NCBI GenBank assembly: GCA_010356995.1
Contig: ML996687.1
Location: forward strand, 1,335,148-1,399,147
Source: Trichodelitschia bisporula
Lineage: Eukaryota > Ascomycota > Dothideomycetes > Phaeotrichales > Phaeotrichaceae
Direction of reading: 5' to 3'
Length of the DNA stretch: 64,000 nucleotides
Made by a program: the position numbers and the translations under genes. How positions within the stretch are numbered: position 1 is the stretch's first letter; every line of letters begins with the position of its first letter. Under the pieces are notes generated by a model. It did no database searches. It was not told the origin of the DNA and saw nothing but the letters and a program-made list of their open reading frames with translations. This document shows positions 45,912 to 57,375 of the stretch, piece after piece.

Positions 45912-46721
45912 TTGTTGAAAAATGAAGTGTACAGAAACAGAAAAATGTACGTCTTTCTGGAAGAAGAAGCGAAGCGGGCCAGAAAGTCGTTGTTATGGAA
46001 GACTCCAAAAGTGTACCGTTATGGAAGGTACCCCTGAGCTACGGCAATGCATTGTTGGTGAAGCGGCAGGGTCGCACCTTCCACTTTGGAAATGTCCGTT
46101 TGCCCACAGAGTATCTCCTTGGCCAAATGTACGGTTCACGTCTGATCAGAGCTTCGTGCTTGTCTCCTCATGTTTGATGTGTTCAGTTGCCTTCGGTATC
46201 AAGGTTCCAGTCGGGCATCTCAGTGCACACAAGCTCTGGCTGTGAAGGTGATTCACCTGGCTCGGGGGATACATCTTCAAGACATAGTTCTCTGAGTTGC
46301 AAAGCCTCCTGATTTGAGCACTCGGCGCTCACTACTCAGCATGAGGATTGGAGGAAGCGTCTAATGTGGTGTTCGTGAAATAGCTGGCCCAAATTGAAGG
46401 GCCAAAAAAGTCCACAGGTTGCACCTAGGAAGAGAAAAGAACTGCATTTGATATGCCCTGCCCGTGGTCAGCTCAAGGTAAGACAGCATAAAAATGAGCA
46501 AAAGAGACGCTGAGGATTGCTTGCTTAACAACTTCACTGGATACGGCTTCATCCCCTTGGATATATTCTCTCAGTCTCTCTTTCACCGTTGTGACCCCAT
46601 CTCGTGCCAGCAAAAAAATAGAATCGCCGGAAGCGTGAGCACCGCGGTGAATGCCATGCAGTCTAGAACTAGTACCATGCTCCGTCCGCAGGAAGAGCAA
46701 AAAGAACGTCACCGTCAGCAT
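45912..46721. other. Intergenic between RPB11-like gene and tRNA-Glu
   Basis: No supported gene. A run of five A at 46699-46703 could serve as the pol III terminator of the minus-strand tRNA-Glu. Confidence 0.45.
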
Positions 46722-46813
46722 TTCCGATACCGGGAATCGAACCCGGGCCTACCCGGCGCCGAAGCTAACTCCACTATGAGAGCGGGTGATCCTAACCACT
46801 AGACCATATCGGA
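46722..46813 (-). tRNA. tRNA-Glu (CTC) with a 20-nt intron
   Basis: The minus strand starts TCCGATA, pairing perfectly with TATCGGA at the 3' end, discriminator A. The A box is TGGTCTAGTGG, the anticodon stem ACCCG/CGGGT, and the anticodon CTC lies in loop CTCTCA...C. A 20-nt insertion (TAGTGGAGTTAGCTTCGGCG) sits one base 3' of the anticodon, the canonical place for tRNA introns. The T-arm is CCGGG-TTCGATT-CCCGG. Mature length is 72 nt. Confidence 0.94.
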
Positions 46814-47899
46814 TTCTTGACGATGTAGAATTTTGGTGGTGGTCAAGTAGTTATGTGGGAGCTCCGAGGCCTAATGAGATGCCTGGTGTGCCTAGGGGCC
46901 TGTTTGCAACTGGACGTCACTGCCGCTTTCCTCCCTACCCACCCTCCACATGACATCCTAGCAAGATTTAATTCATTGCAATATTGTCTTTCATCTGTCA
47001 TCCCTCGTCTTTTAGTTCTAATGGAGATGATGTTGATCCTCACGGGAAAAGATGGTGCTAAGTCCCATCGCGCAATAGCTGCTCCGCACAGCTCAAGTCG
47101 ATCCGCATGCCAGTCAGCCTTAGAGCACTCCAATCCATCATTCAGTTTGTATACACGAGCCGACCCGACTCGCTCGATCTCGGCTTTTCAGAACCCAAGA
47201 TGGAGCCCTTCCAACTGCCGCAGCAGGTTCCTAGCCATCCACATCTTGAGATGGTTTCCCGCAATTAAAGCTCAACCGGCGTGCCTCGGGCTGTGAGGAG
47301 ATTCTATCTTCTCAGTCACAGTTCCTTCCAAGGAGGCAAGGCTGAAGCTCAGACGGAACCAGGGCTGATAAAAAAGGTTATAGCACCCCCCAAAAAAGGC
47401 TGCAGCCGGCTTTTGCTAAGACTTTTGCCGAGTAAGAGGTAAAGACTTTCAAGGGGCTTGCTATCACTTTTTGCCTCAGCCCTTGGGAGGTATCTACGGA
47501 CACAACCTTCTGCCCGATCGCACCTTCCATTCCAGACATTCTTTCCATCGTCGTCCACCAAAATCGATGACTGTAACAAACGAAACGCCTTGGCATTCAC
47601 AATAGGCACATTGAGTCACCGACCTTCTCCGCTCCCCCTCCTCCTCCTCTTCCTCACAGCACCCACACCATCCACCATCATTATCATCCACTCCTTCTCT
47701 GCTTCTTCTCCCCAGTTCTTGAGAAGCTGCTATGAGTAACCATACTAGCACTGCTCTCAGCGTCGTATCAAGCAGCACAAGCGCGTGAGCAGCAGCGTCA
47801 GGGACATCGTCAAGACTCTGGCCACCATCATCACGTTTCGAGCACCTACCAGCCTGGTGGCTCCGGCAGCAACAAATGCACTTAGCAGCCAAACCCCGG
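46814..47899. other. Gene-poor stretch
   Basis: No recognised gene. A short MSNHTSTALSVVSSSTS frame starting at about 47731 ends at a possible GTGAGC donor and could be a first exon of the gene that follows. Confidence 0.35.
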
Positions 47900-49203
47900 C
47901 GCCTCGATTCAGACTTCCACTCAGACTAAGCCGCCGTGGTGCTGTCCTCCTATATACCGAGTATACGACAACTTCGCCGCCCTCTCCGCCGCTACGCCGA
48001 ACGCTGCAATGAAGCCCTTCAAGACACCAGGACGCAACCCGCATCACAATGCCTCAGCCGCGCTGTGCGATCAGGACTCCGACGAGTTTCTGGGCCTCAA
48101 CGCCTTGGAGGAAATGGATGACGGCGCCGAGAACGCCTCGGCCACCTCCACGCCTATCACCCCAACTGCCATTACCAACCCGCCACGGAGAGAATATACA
48201 TCCGATCTATTCTATACCCCGGCACAGGCAAAGGAGACTCTCAAGTGCACCTCGCGGGCCCCTCGGAGCCCGTCGCCTATGTCCGGCAAGGACAAAGGCC
48301 ACCGAATATCTAATATACTAAAGAGCGATGTCCGCTTCTACCTCTGCCTCCGTCCGGATCGTCCAGGACATACAGGCCGAAAACTCTCTTCTTCAGACCC
48401 AGATCAAAGAACTCAACCAAGCCATCTCAGGGCGGGCCTTGATCTCATCATGGCGTACTTCTTCTTCTCCTCTTTCAACTCAGCCGAGCTCGCGCTCGCT
48501 ATATACTCGTACGAGTAAGTACCCCCACACCGCCGAAGCAGGGACTAACGTGCTAGATCCAGTCCCATCGCGCATGGCATGAATACCACGGGCGCTACGC
48601 CGTGAGTTCGAAGAGCAAAAGGACCTTCCTGCATATATACACGGCAAGCACTACCCTAAGCGGATGTACCTTGTCAAAGCGTGGACTTCTCGCATTCGGC
48701 ACCTCGGTAACTCGACGACGTCACCCCTTGAAGAGGTCACGTCTGTGCTGCTGGGGCGGCGAGCGGCCGCGCTATATAGCTGGGATGTGTGTGCCGCCTG
48801 GTGCGGGGTGATATCTTCGGTCCGTTATAGACTTGGGCCGCAGGGGATATATAGGAGAGGAATAGCCGTCGCACTTGGGAGTCCAGCACGCGCGATGGCG
48901 AGCAAGGAGACCGGGCGGGACTATCAGTACCGACGGGGCGACGCCTCCTCTTCGACTCCTATGCAACACCACATCGACGACATGGATGTCGCCGGTGTGT
49001 CGCGGAACTGCATTATCGATTATAGCCGTTTGCGGTACACGAATTCAATCAATATTGCGGACGACGAGGCCGCGGCGGAGGACGAAAGGGTGCGATATAG
49101 GACTAATGGGGGTGCCTCGCTCGGTCAACCGTCCCATCTTCAGCGTGAGGATGATGTATGGAGGCGATGGAAGGATGAGATCTCTCTCACTCTTATACTC
49201 TAG
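47900..49203 (+). pseudogene. Unrecognised gene with coiled-coil segment, probably decayed
   Basis: One frame from about 47894 encodes KPPWCCPPIYRVYDNFAALS, the Met at 48009 (MKPFKTPGRNPHHNASAALC), then DSDEFLGLNALEEMDD and YTSDLFYTPAQAKETLK. A second frame from 48328 encodes a likely coiled coil (VRIVQDIQAENSLLQTQIKE). A canonical intron, 48515-48556 (GTAAGT, GACTAAC, GCTAG), leads to EFEEQKDLPAYIHGKHYPKR and MYLVKAWTSRIRHLGN. An in-frame TGA lies just after that splice, and frame changes separate the first two parts. Together these look like one gene that has lost function, or one with introns that I failed to place. No domain is recognised. Confidence 0.4.
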
Positions 49204-50703
49204 AATCGAATTCACATTCTCTTGATGCGTGTTCACCGTGATACGGTTGTCTCGCTCGAGCATCCACATTTCTTAGTCTGTTCGACTGGAGCTTCACTTC
49301 TCTGCTTGCTTAGTATTCTCGACAGAGCTACTCCGCTCTGATCTCTTAATCTGCTCGGCTTGAGCTTCAACTCTCTACTAGGGATGGAATGCTTGATGGC
49401 CGAGGGATGGGAGTATATAACAGCCAGCACGTCCGGGGCTCAGAAGCGCAAGGCGACCGCCGTAGAAAAGGAAGCGCACGGGGGAGAAAAAGAAGTATAT
49501 AAGAATTTAATCCTGTGAGAACGCTGGTGTGAGACTTCTTGCACCGCCAGAATATCGATTGTACTGTTGTTGATGTAGACTGAAGAGCAAATCGTATCAT
49601 CACCTCCAAGATCAGTCTCGCGTGTGGGTATACATCCAATCCGTCGGTGCAGCTTGTGAAGGCGGAGGATAAGTCGAATGACCGGACCGCATGGAAGCGC
49701 CGGTAGAGGGACGTTCCATAAGCGGGATGCAGTGGAACAGGTTCGCGAAGGACGAGGGCGATTCGCCGTAAACCAAGGACAGAACAAGCTCGTCAGGAGA
49801 AACCAGAAAGCCGTAATTCATTCCCACACCACACAACCCACGCACCCGTGATTCCCATCCTACATAGAGTACAACCAGCGATACACCACACAAATCGAAT
49901 TACCAAAGAAAAAGCCCAATCCCTTCCGTCCCCTTCCCACGAAGCAAGGTCCATGAAAGCAAGGAAACATCACGCCCCCGAGCTATCATACAAGGCCATC
50001 GCCGAACATAAGGCCATCGCCAAACGCAAGCAAGGCAGCCGCCGAACGTAGCAGAAACCGTCCCGCGGCGAAAACCGCGGCGGAAGGAAGGGGAAACGGT
50101 ACTCATACATCGGCCGTGAAATCAGCGTCGTAATAGATAGTGCCAAAAAAAAGGAGCATAAATGGGAACAGAAAAGTGAAAAATCCGCTGGAGCGGGCCC
50201 CATCTGCGCGGCGCGAGCGGCAGAGTGTAGGGGCGAATTGTGTATATATGCGACGGAGAAGGCCGAAGCCGAAGCCGGGTAGTCCGATTGCTGAATGCTG
50301 CGAGAAGAAGCTATGGAGGTAGGGTACTGAGGAGGCGTGTGCGCGACAATCAAGCTTAGGAGCTATCGAGGACCGGCCGGGGAGTATAGACGCCAATGTA
50401 GGTAATCGAAGACATGCCAGACAGCGATCGGAACATCTCAGACAGCTACTTAAAGCCATCGGAGAGTAACGAAAGCCGTCCCAGACAATTAACAATCGCC
50501 AGCCAGCATCGAATCCCCGGCCCACCCCGACGGCCACCGATCAGCACCAATCGCCATGCCGACGCCAAAAGCCAGCAACGAGCATGATCGCAACAGAAAG
50601 CCCGAGCCGTGCAGAGCTACCAAAAGCCAGCACAGCCCAGCAATCCAGTCGCCATCAACACCCATAGCAAGCCCACTCGTCCCACCACTTATCCCCACGC
50701 ACC
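49204..50703. other. Gene-poor stretch
   Basis: No supported gene. Open frames here lack domains, start context or splice logic. Confidence 0.4.
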
Positions 50704-52269
50704 CTAAACAAACAACACCACCTCTCCCGTCTCATTCCTCCGCACTCGCAACGCCCTCCACAACTCCTTCTCCTCCTCCCCCGCCTTCCGTCCACTGCCC
50801 GTCCGATCCCGTCTCCACCGCTTAAGCGCCTTATTCACACTCAACCCGCGCTCCGAGTCCGGGCCCTTGGTGATGTAGGCAAGGAACATTTCCGCCGCCG
50901 CCTTCTCAGGCTGCGACGCGCTGCTCTCGCCGCTCGAAAGGGCCATAGTCGCAGCGCGCGGCCGGACGATCATGGCACCTGATTCAGTGGGCGATGGCGT
51001 GTCGGGGTGGTACTCGATAGCCTTGAGACGGGGAGCCTCGCGGCCCTTGTCGGACGTGCCGCTGATGGTGCGGCGGCGTTCCCAGCGGCCAGGCACACTA
51101 TGGCGGGAGTCGCTCTCGCGGCGGGAGCGCTTCTCGACTTCCAGCTTCTTGTCCTTGGTCTTCTCCTTGGTCTTCTCCTTCTCTTTCTCCTTCTTGTCCT
51201 CCTTCTTATCCTTGGATTTGCTCGACTTGTCCTTCTTCTTGTCCTTGGGCTTGCTCTTATCCTTCTCCTTCTCGCCGCGCTTGCTCCGGCTCTTCTCCCG
51301 CCCGCGCCGCTCCTCCTCGCCATGGTGCTGCTTCGGCTTCTTGATCGGACTCAGCAGATCCATATCGCGGTCTGCGCCATCCCCGCCTGAGTAGTCCGGG
51401 CTCGGCGGCAACTCTTGCCGCGACAGGAGACGATTCATTCCGCCAGTGAGCCCTGAGTGCGGCAAGCTGGGCACATCCGTCATGACGACATCACCGCCAT
51501 ACGCACGGGCACCCGCAACGTCCAGATCCGCAACCTCGCCGCGCTTGCGCTTCTTCTTCGCCGTGCTATCCTGGCTAATCGTACGCATATGGCCCAGATG
51601 CGGCCGCGGCGCAGGCGTCTGGTATGCCTTGCCATCGCCACCGTTGGTGTCAGCGGGGGAATCGGGCAGCCGATACGCGTCGATGTTCGGATACGCGGGG
51701 TAATAGCCGGGCGTGTCGTCGTCGCGGTCCATTTCGTCCACCTCGGGCGCGGGGAGCATGCGATCGTCCACCGCGCTCGCATCGTCGACCATGAACTGGA
51801 ACACGTTGACCATTGGGGGCGGGCTGGGCGCCGGCGGCGGAGCATCAACGATTGCGACGCGGTCCTCGGGCTTCTTGTCCTGCGCAGCATCGCGAGGGAC
51901 GAGCGCGGTCGACGTATTCACGGGCGGGGGCCGCTTCTTGTTCTTCGGGTCCTTGTACAGCGCGCCCTGGTACTTTTGCGCTTCGGAGACACAGCTCTGT
52001 GGGTTGGGTCAGGGGTGCGCTTCGCGTAAGGGGTTACGGGCCGTACGGTGTGCGCGCGGTACTCGACGCCGCGGAAGTGCACCATGCAGTCCAGGCAGGT
52101 GAATTCGGCGCCATAGCAGTGATTCTTGTGGGAGTCGAGTTTCTTCTTGGTGAGAACGTCACCGCAGCCCTGTGGGTTGGGGGAGAAGTGGTTAGCGAGT
52201 CGATCGGCGTAAAAGTAAACAACACAGATTTGGCTGGGAAAAGCTCACCTCGCACGAGAAGGAGACCAT
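50704..52269 (-). CDS. LYAR-type C2HC zinc-finger nucleolar protein
   Basis: Minus-strand exons 52269-52249, 52169-52047 and 51996-50704 encode 478 residues. The tiny first exon (MVSFSCE) is joined to GCGDVLTKKKLDSHKNHCYG, AEFTCLDCMVHFRGVEYRAH and TSCVSEAQKYQGALYK, the two tandem zf-LYAR fingers with their Cys/His ligands. The introns use GTGAGC and GTACGG donors and CCCACAG acceptors. The middle is disordered, with a striking Lys/Glu/Asp block (KEKDKSKPKDKKKDKSSKSK and onwards, ~90 residues) suiting a nucleolar signal. The C-terminus LAYITKGPDSERGLSVNKAL, then KRWRRDRTGSGRKAGEEEKE, is a conserved tail. LYAR proteins act in ribosome biogenesis and growth control. Confidence 0.88.
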
Positions 52270-53952
52270 GATTGCAGGTCTCTCGTCGCGCTCGACGAGC
52301 GGATATTGGGCGAGAGAGTTAGTAGCGCGCACAAACAATAGGAATGCGAGAAAGAGTTCGCGCCAGAGTCTGGGTGGGGGTGAGGTTGTTAAGGAGGTGG
52401 TTTGGTGGGCTTGCGTTTGAAATTGACAAGACACACGGGCCCCCTTGGCCCCTTGTTCGCTGGGCGAGTCATGCACCACCAGACGCTTGTGTGTTAGCGC
52501 CCGCGAACCAACACCTAAGAATATCGCCTGAGGCGCCTATAAGAGGGCGAAGAGGGGGAAGAAGAGGGGAAGGATGCGGGCTGATGATAGTTCCATCTCC
52601 TCCATGGCGCCAGCTAGAAAGAGGCGCGCTGTAAGGCGCAAGGCACACGATGGCAATAAGGTTAACAAGGCCCCCCCCCCAGCTTGGATCAGATTTGGTT
52701 CGTCTTATCAGCTCTCACTCACTGCCCGATATGGACATCATCATGCGTCTCGTGCCTTGAGTCCCTTGCCCATCAATAGAACATTAACGGGTCAGCATCC
52801 AACCAACGGCCCCCTCTTTACGCTGCTGGTGGCGCTTTCACCACTCTCATCCCGCTGATAATCCGTAACCGCTGCGGCGAGTGTTTGGGACACAGTGGGA
52901 CGGCACGGGCGAGATAGTGAATGAAGGCACGCCATCACACATATCACACACGGGCGCGCTCAATTAGCCTTTGCATGTCCGCAGCAACCGAGTACAGCGG
53001 AGGCGTGTTGGAATCCTGGGGGAGCCAATTGGGCCCGCGATATGACGCCAGAAGTGCCTTGAAACGTTTAACGTGAGACGGGGGGCGTCGTGAACGCGCG
53101 TGGGGCCAGCGTAGGGCGGAGGGTTTCTCATATATCTCGCGTGTTCCTTTCACCTTCTAGTCAGGTTACTGTCATTAGCTTTATAGTCTGCTATACGATG
53201 GGTGTTGAATATCAGGTGGCGATGTCCGTTTTTCTTTGCTTCTTTCTGTGAGAAGGGACGACGAGTCGAGTGTTGTTGCACTGCCGTTTCACCAGCACCC
53301 TCTTCTCTCTCCATGGCGAAACCTGTAAGAGAGAAGCGAGCCACATGTTGGATGTCTGTAATTCGCCGACGGCAGGTTTATTTTCCTTCTGCCTCCGTTT
53401 CATCCTTGTTCGTCTATCATGCCAGAGACATCTACTCTGCTTGCAACCCCAACCGAGTCCAACACCAACACCAGCTGATCTCGGGTCGACCGCTTTCAGG
53501 TCGAGGGGCTGTGCTTACTCCGAGTATCCCGGTCGGTTTGCTTGATGTTGGTCTTCTGGATCATCGATAACCAAGTGGACGTCATCGGTGCCGGCCAGGT
53601 TAACCCGGTTTGGCAATCGTCGTGCAAGTCGATCTCCGTGCCCAACAGCAGATCTGGTCCCTATCCAGTTCGTCTATGCTGGGCGCACTCATTGCCGGGG
53701 CCGAAGGACGATTACTCCGCACTCGACCTCAATGCACACAGATGTCCAGTCGAAGTACAGTGAGAATGAAGTTGTTACCAGGACCCGCTTCCTTTAATAG
53801 AAGTGTAATACTGTAAACATTAGACACTCGGTCTATTCGCACCAAATAGCCCCAGCAGCGACAACAAGCTCCCGCAACAAGTCGCCTACGTAGCATGCAT
53901 TCTACCCAAATCGTAATGCCACGCCAACGAACCGAACGCCATGCTAACAATC
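52270..53952. other. Intergenic
   Basis: About 1.7 kb without a supported gene; open frames around 53200-53570 show no domain. A run of C occurs at about 52670-52680. Confidence 0.4.
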
Positions 53953-55039
53953 CTACGCCGATACCGAGGCCTTCCGCCGCTCGTCCTGCCAAATCTTCTC
54001 CTCGTGCGCAAGCGACCTCTTAACCCACGGAAACGTTATCAACGTCCATACTGCTCCCCAAGCAAAGGGTAACGTCCAGCCAATCTGACTCGTTAGCCTC
54101 GTCCACCAACAACAATCCAACAGGAACACTTACCACATAGGCCGTATTCCGTTCAGTCGTAAAGATGATGGCCGTCGTCGCACTCGCCGCCGCCAGCGCC
54201 CCAAAGGCCCAGAACAGCGTCAGGCGATGCAGCATCTGGCGGAAGTAGTGGCTGGCTTGGTATCGCAGGTTAAGGCGCTGACGGAACTCGGTTCCGCCAC
54301 TTCCGTCCACGGCCACCACATCCTCGATGATACTGTAAATGCCGGGGCGCAGTGGGGATCCGCGCGGCAGGGAGGAAATCCGGACGGGTGCGCGAACGCC
54401 CGCGAAACGCAGGATGTCGATTATAAGCATTTGCACGCCGAAGGCGAAGAGCATGCTAGGTGCGGGCATGGCTAGGAGGCGGATTGGCGGCTCGTGGGGG
54501 ACGGTGCCGACGATGAGCTCGACCATGACGGCGATCCAGGCGATGGAGAGGTTCCAGTGGAAGAAGTCGAGCTACGAGATCAGCTTTGTCTTTTGAAGAT
54601 GAAGTGAACTGCCTACATAGTATCGCCGCGCGCCAATTACACGACACGAAGAATTGCGCCGCCAAAGTCGGCGGAAGCGGATGAAGTATTCGAAGATGGA
54701 GACGCTGCCGAGCGCGCCCGTGCTGATGCTGAAGACGGCATTGTGTGAGAGGCTTGTCCCGTACCACAGCGCGAAATAGAGGGCGATGGGGACGAAGATG
54801 CAGTCGATGACGATCAGGGACCAGAAGATGGCGATGCTCTTTTTACGCGTTCGCAGGCTGTAGTTGAGCGGCGGAGGATGCTCGAAGCTGGGGTCTGCAT
54901 AGAGCACTTGGGTCGCGGGAAAGCGTGCGGCAGGATGGGTTTCCTCGAGCTGGCGTTGCTGCTCTGCAGTGGCTTCTTTTTGGGCTTTCTCCTCCTTCTT
55001 GCGCTCAACCTGGCTTTTGGATTTGAAAAGGGAAACCAT
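53953..55039 (-). CDS. Conserved fungal multi-pass membrane protein, unknown function
   Basis: Minus-strand exons 55039-54617, 54571-54134 and 54084-53953 encode 330 residues. The charged cytosolic start (MVSLFKSKSQVERKKEEKAQ) is followed by LNYSLRTRKKSIAIFWSLIV, then IDCIFVPIALYFALWYGTSL, SHNAVFSISTGALGSVSIFE, and RRNSSCRVIGARRYYLDFFH (spliced). Later segments are WNLSIAWIAVMVELIVGTVP, a Pro-rich MPAPSMLF helix, RISSLPRGSPLRPGIYSIIE, DVVAVDGSGGTEFRQRLNLR and a last helix, IGWTLPFAWGAVWTLITF. I count about six or seven membrane segments. The pattern matches an uncharacterised family found across Pezizomycotina, often in several paralogues. Splices restore YYLDFFHWNLS and TAYVIGWTLPF. No enzymatic motif is seen. 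Confidence 0.78.
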
Positions 55040-55683
55040 TTGAGCGTGTGGGATCGGTTTGTCGGGGTGGTGAGACGGGGTGTATCACTGTGTGGCGAAT
55101 GGGGGTGGTGCAAACAGATTACCTTCAATCTATGTTGGTTGACCCGGAAGGGGAGGGATGATGGTGTTGTGGCTCTCTCTCTGGAGGTGCATTCCCCGTT
55201 TAGACGGGACGAGATGAAAGATGTGGAGTTTGAGTGGAAGGCTCGCAGAGGGCAATAAGCGGTGTTTAGGTGAAAGAAAGAGGAGAACAGGAGGATACGA
55301 GACCAGGAGAGGAAACGGACTGAGACGCACTTGGTGACGGTCCCTAGCAACCCTTCTGGCCCATCATGATCATCCCCAGCTCCACCCGTCCCCCCCCCAA
55401 GAAAAAGATGACGTATGTCGCCCAGAAGCAGCAATGAGACCGGCGCGGCCCGTGACAAAGCATCACCTCAGACGCTTGGAGAGACTCTTGGCCTTCTGGG
55501 CGCATCACTCCACCACTAGACTGAGCTGGATCGTTGATTGTTTGCATGACCAAGAACACTCTGCCTGCACTGTTCTTTCATCTCACCACACTCTCACCAC
55601 TCATCATCGTCACCTCTTATCGACATCTACCTCGGCTACCGTACCTCCTGCAGCACGTCGCTGAGATGTGAATCGGACGACTC
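55040..55683. other. Divergent promoter region
   Basis: The gap between the minus-strand membrane protein and the plus-strand lipase. A C-run near 55390-55398 and no gene. Confidence 0.5.
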
Positions 55684-56741
55684 ATGAGACTCTTGTCGAT
55701 AACTCCCTTCATCTCCCTGGTCCAGGCCGTCGCTCTGTCTCCTCCCGCCCCGCAGATCCCTATTCTCCGCCATGGCAACAACGACAGTGTGTCGTTGCAA
55801 CTCTTCGACGAGCTTGAGGAGCTTGCGCGCATCGTGGACATCACCTACTGCGTTGGAATGACAGGCCTAGGCATCCGCAAGCCGTTCGAATGTGCCAGCC
55901 GGTGTAAAGACTTTCCGGACTTCGAGCTGGTCTCTGTAGGTCTCGCGACTTATCAACGGTGGAGTCAGAGAGGCTAATTTGTCATTAGATGTGGAATACC
56001 GGCCCTTTGCTGTCAGACTCCTGCGGCTACATTGCCCTCTCACACAACTCTTCGCGCGTCATCGTAGCCTTTCGCGGAACATACTCCATCACCAACACCA
56101 TCGCAGACCTCTCCGCCATGCCGCAGGAATTTGCGCCATACCCAGGAGGCAAGGGCGAAGACACGCCCAAGTGCGAGAACTGCACCGTCCACACTGGCTT
56201 CTATGCATCGTGGAAGAACACGCGCGACGAGATCCTGCCGTTCATTGAGGCGGCGCTGATGGAGCATCCGTCGTATGCTCTGACGCTTGTCGGACACTCG
56301 CTGGGAGGAGCGGTGGCAGCCTTTGCAGGCATCGAATTACTGTCCCGGGGATTCAAGCCATCCGTGACGACGTTTGGCGAACCGCGCATCGGGAATGAAG
56401 CGTTTGCGCGCTACGTCGATGCGCGATTCAACGGTCGTGACTACCGCCGGGTGACGCATGTTGGCGACCCCGTGCCACTCCTACCGCTGGAGGAATGGGG
56501 ATACGTACCGCACGGGAATGAGATATTCATCTCCAAGTCGGAACTACCACCTGGCCCTGAAGATGTTCATCACTGCAACAGCACCGCAGAGGCGCGCTGC
56601 ATCGATGCACCTACCGAAGGCTGGTTCCCCTCTCGCTTCAAGCTTTGGGAGTTGTTCTTTTCGCATCGCGATTATTTCTGGCGTCTGGGCCTTTGTATTC
56701 CTGTAGGAGAGCCGTTCTGGGGACGGCCCGGCGATGAGTAG
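55684..56741 (+). CDS. Secreted class-3 triacylglycerol lipase
   Basis: Exons 55684-55935 and 55989-56741 (GTAGGT donor, CATTAG acceptor) encode 334 residues. The N-terminus MRLLSITPFISLVQAVA is a short signal peptide. The lipase_3 fold is plain: YIALSHNSSRVIVAFRGT (oxyanion strand), VHTGFYASWKNTRDEILPFI and TLVGHSLGGAVAAFAGIELL with nucleophile Ser188. Then come TFGEPRIGNEAFARYV, THVGDPVPLLP with Asp244, and FFSHRDYF with probable catalytic His310. Cysteines at CENC, HHC and RC suit disulfides in a secreted enzyme. Relatives hydrolyse triacylglycerols or feruloyl esters; GEPRIGN and GDPVP favour a lipase. The window also has a cutinase-like esterase and a DUF2235 hydrolase, but these are not clustered. 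Confidence 0.92.
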
Positions 56742-57375
56742 TATGACCTGACGACGGTTGATGGATTGCCTTGATTTCACTACTGCATGGATACCCCGTG
56801 GTCTTTTACTTCCGAGCGGCATATGGGAGCAAGTCACGTCTTTTGTGTTTTCGTCGCATCGGAGTACTGCTGGCAATTGTGGGACACTTTGGGCTCTTCG
56901 CCCGAGTCTGGACTTTTTGTTCGTTGGTGGGTTCGCTGGCAGACATGACGAATAGCATGATGGGAGCCACGACGAGGTGTGGCAATGGCAGTTTGGCACG
57001 TCTTTTGGCCAGTCCTTCCCGTGTCACAGACTGTTTGACAACCGATCTTCACTATTTCGGGCCGCGCAGTTGTCAATTGACATTCACACTCCCGCTGTCC
57101 CAATTGACGCCTTACTCTCTGTATCACTTCTCTCCCGCTCACCCCACTCCATTCACGCACTCGCCCATTCCCAGCGCCAACATCAAGGCGATCCACCCAT
57201 CGACCACCCCGCCCCACCCCACCACCCAAGCGTCATGCACTCCCCACCGCTCTGCCCTCCCACTCGGCGCCCGCAACGTGCCTCCACACCAGCACCACGC
57301 ACCTAAACACCAAAAAACCATGACCCCACCTTACCATACATAACCAGCCCCCACTGAGACAAAAACCAGCAATAT
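56742..57375. other. Intergenic, lipase 3' region and next promoter
   Basis: No supported gene. C/A-rich sequence precedes the ATG at 57376. Confidence 0.45.

Noticed and set aside
32913-46000. A secondary-metabolite cluster spanning the cutinase, ppo and DUF2235 genes
   Set aside because: No PKS, NRPS, terpene synthase, dedicated transporter or Zn2Cys6 regulator was seen in the window.
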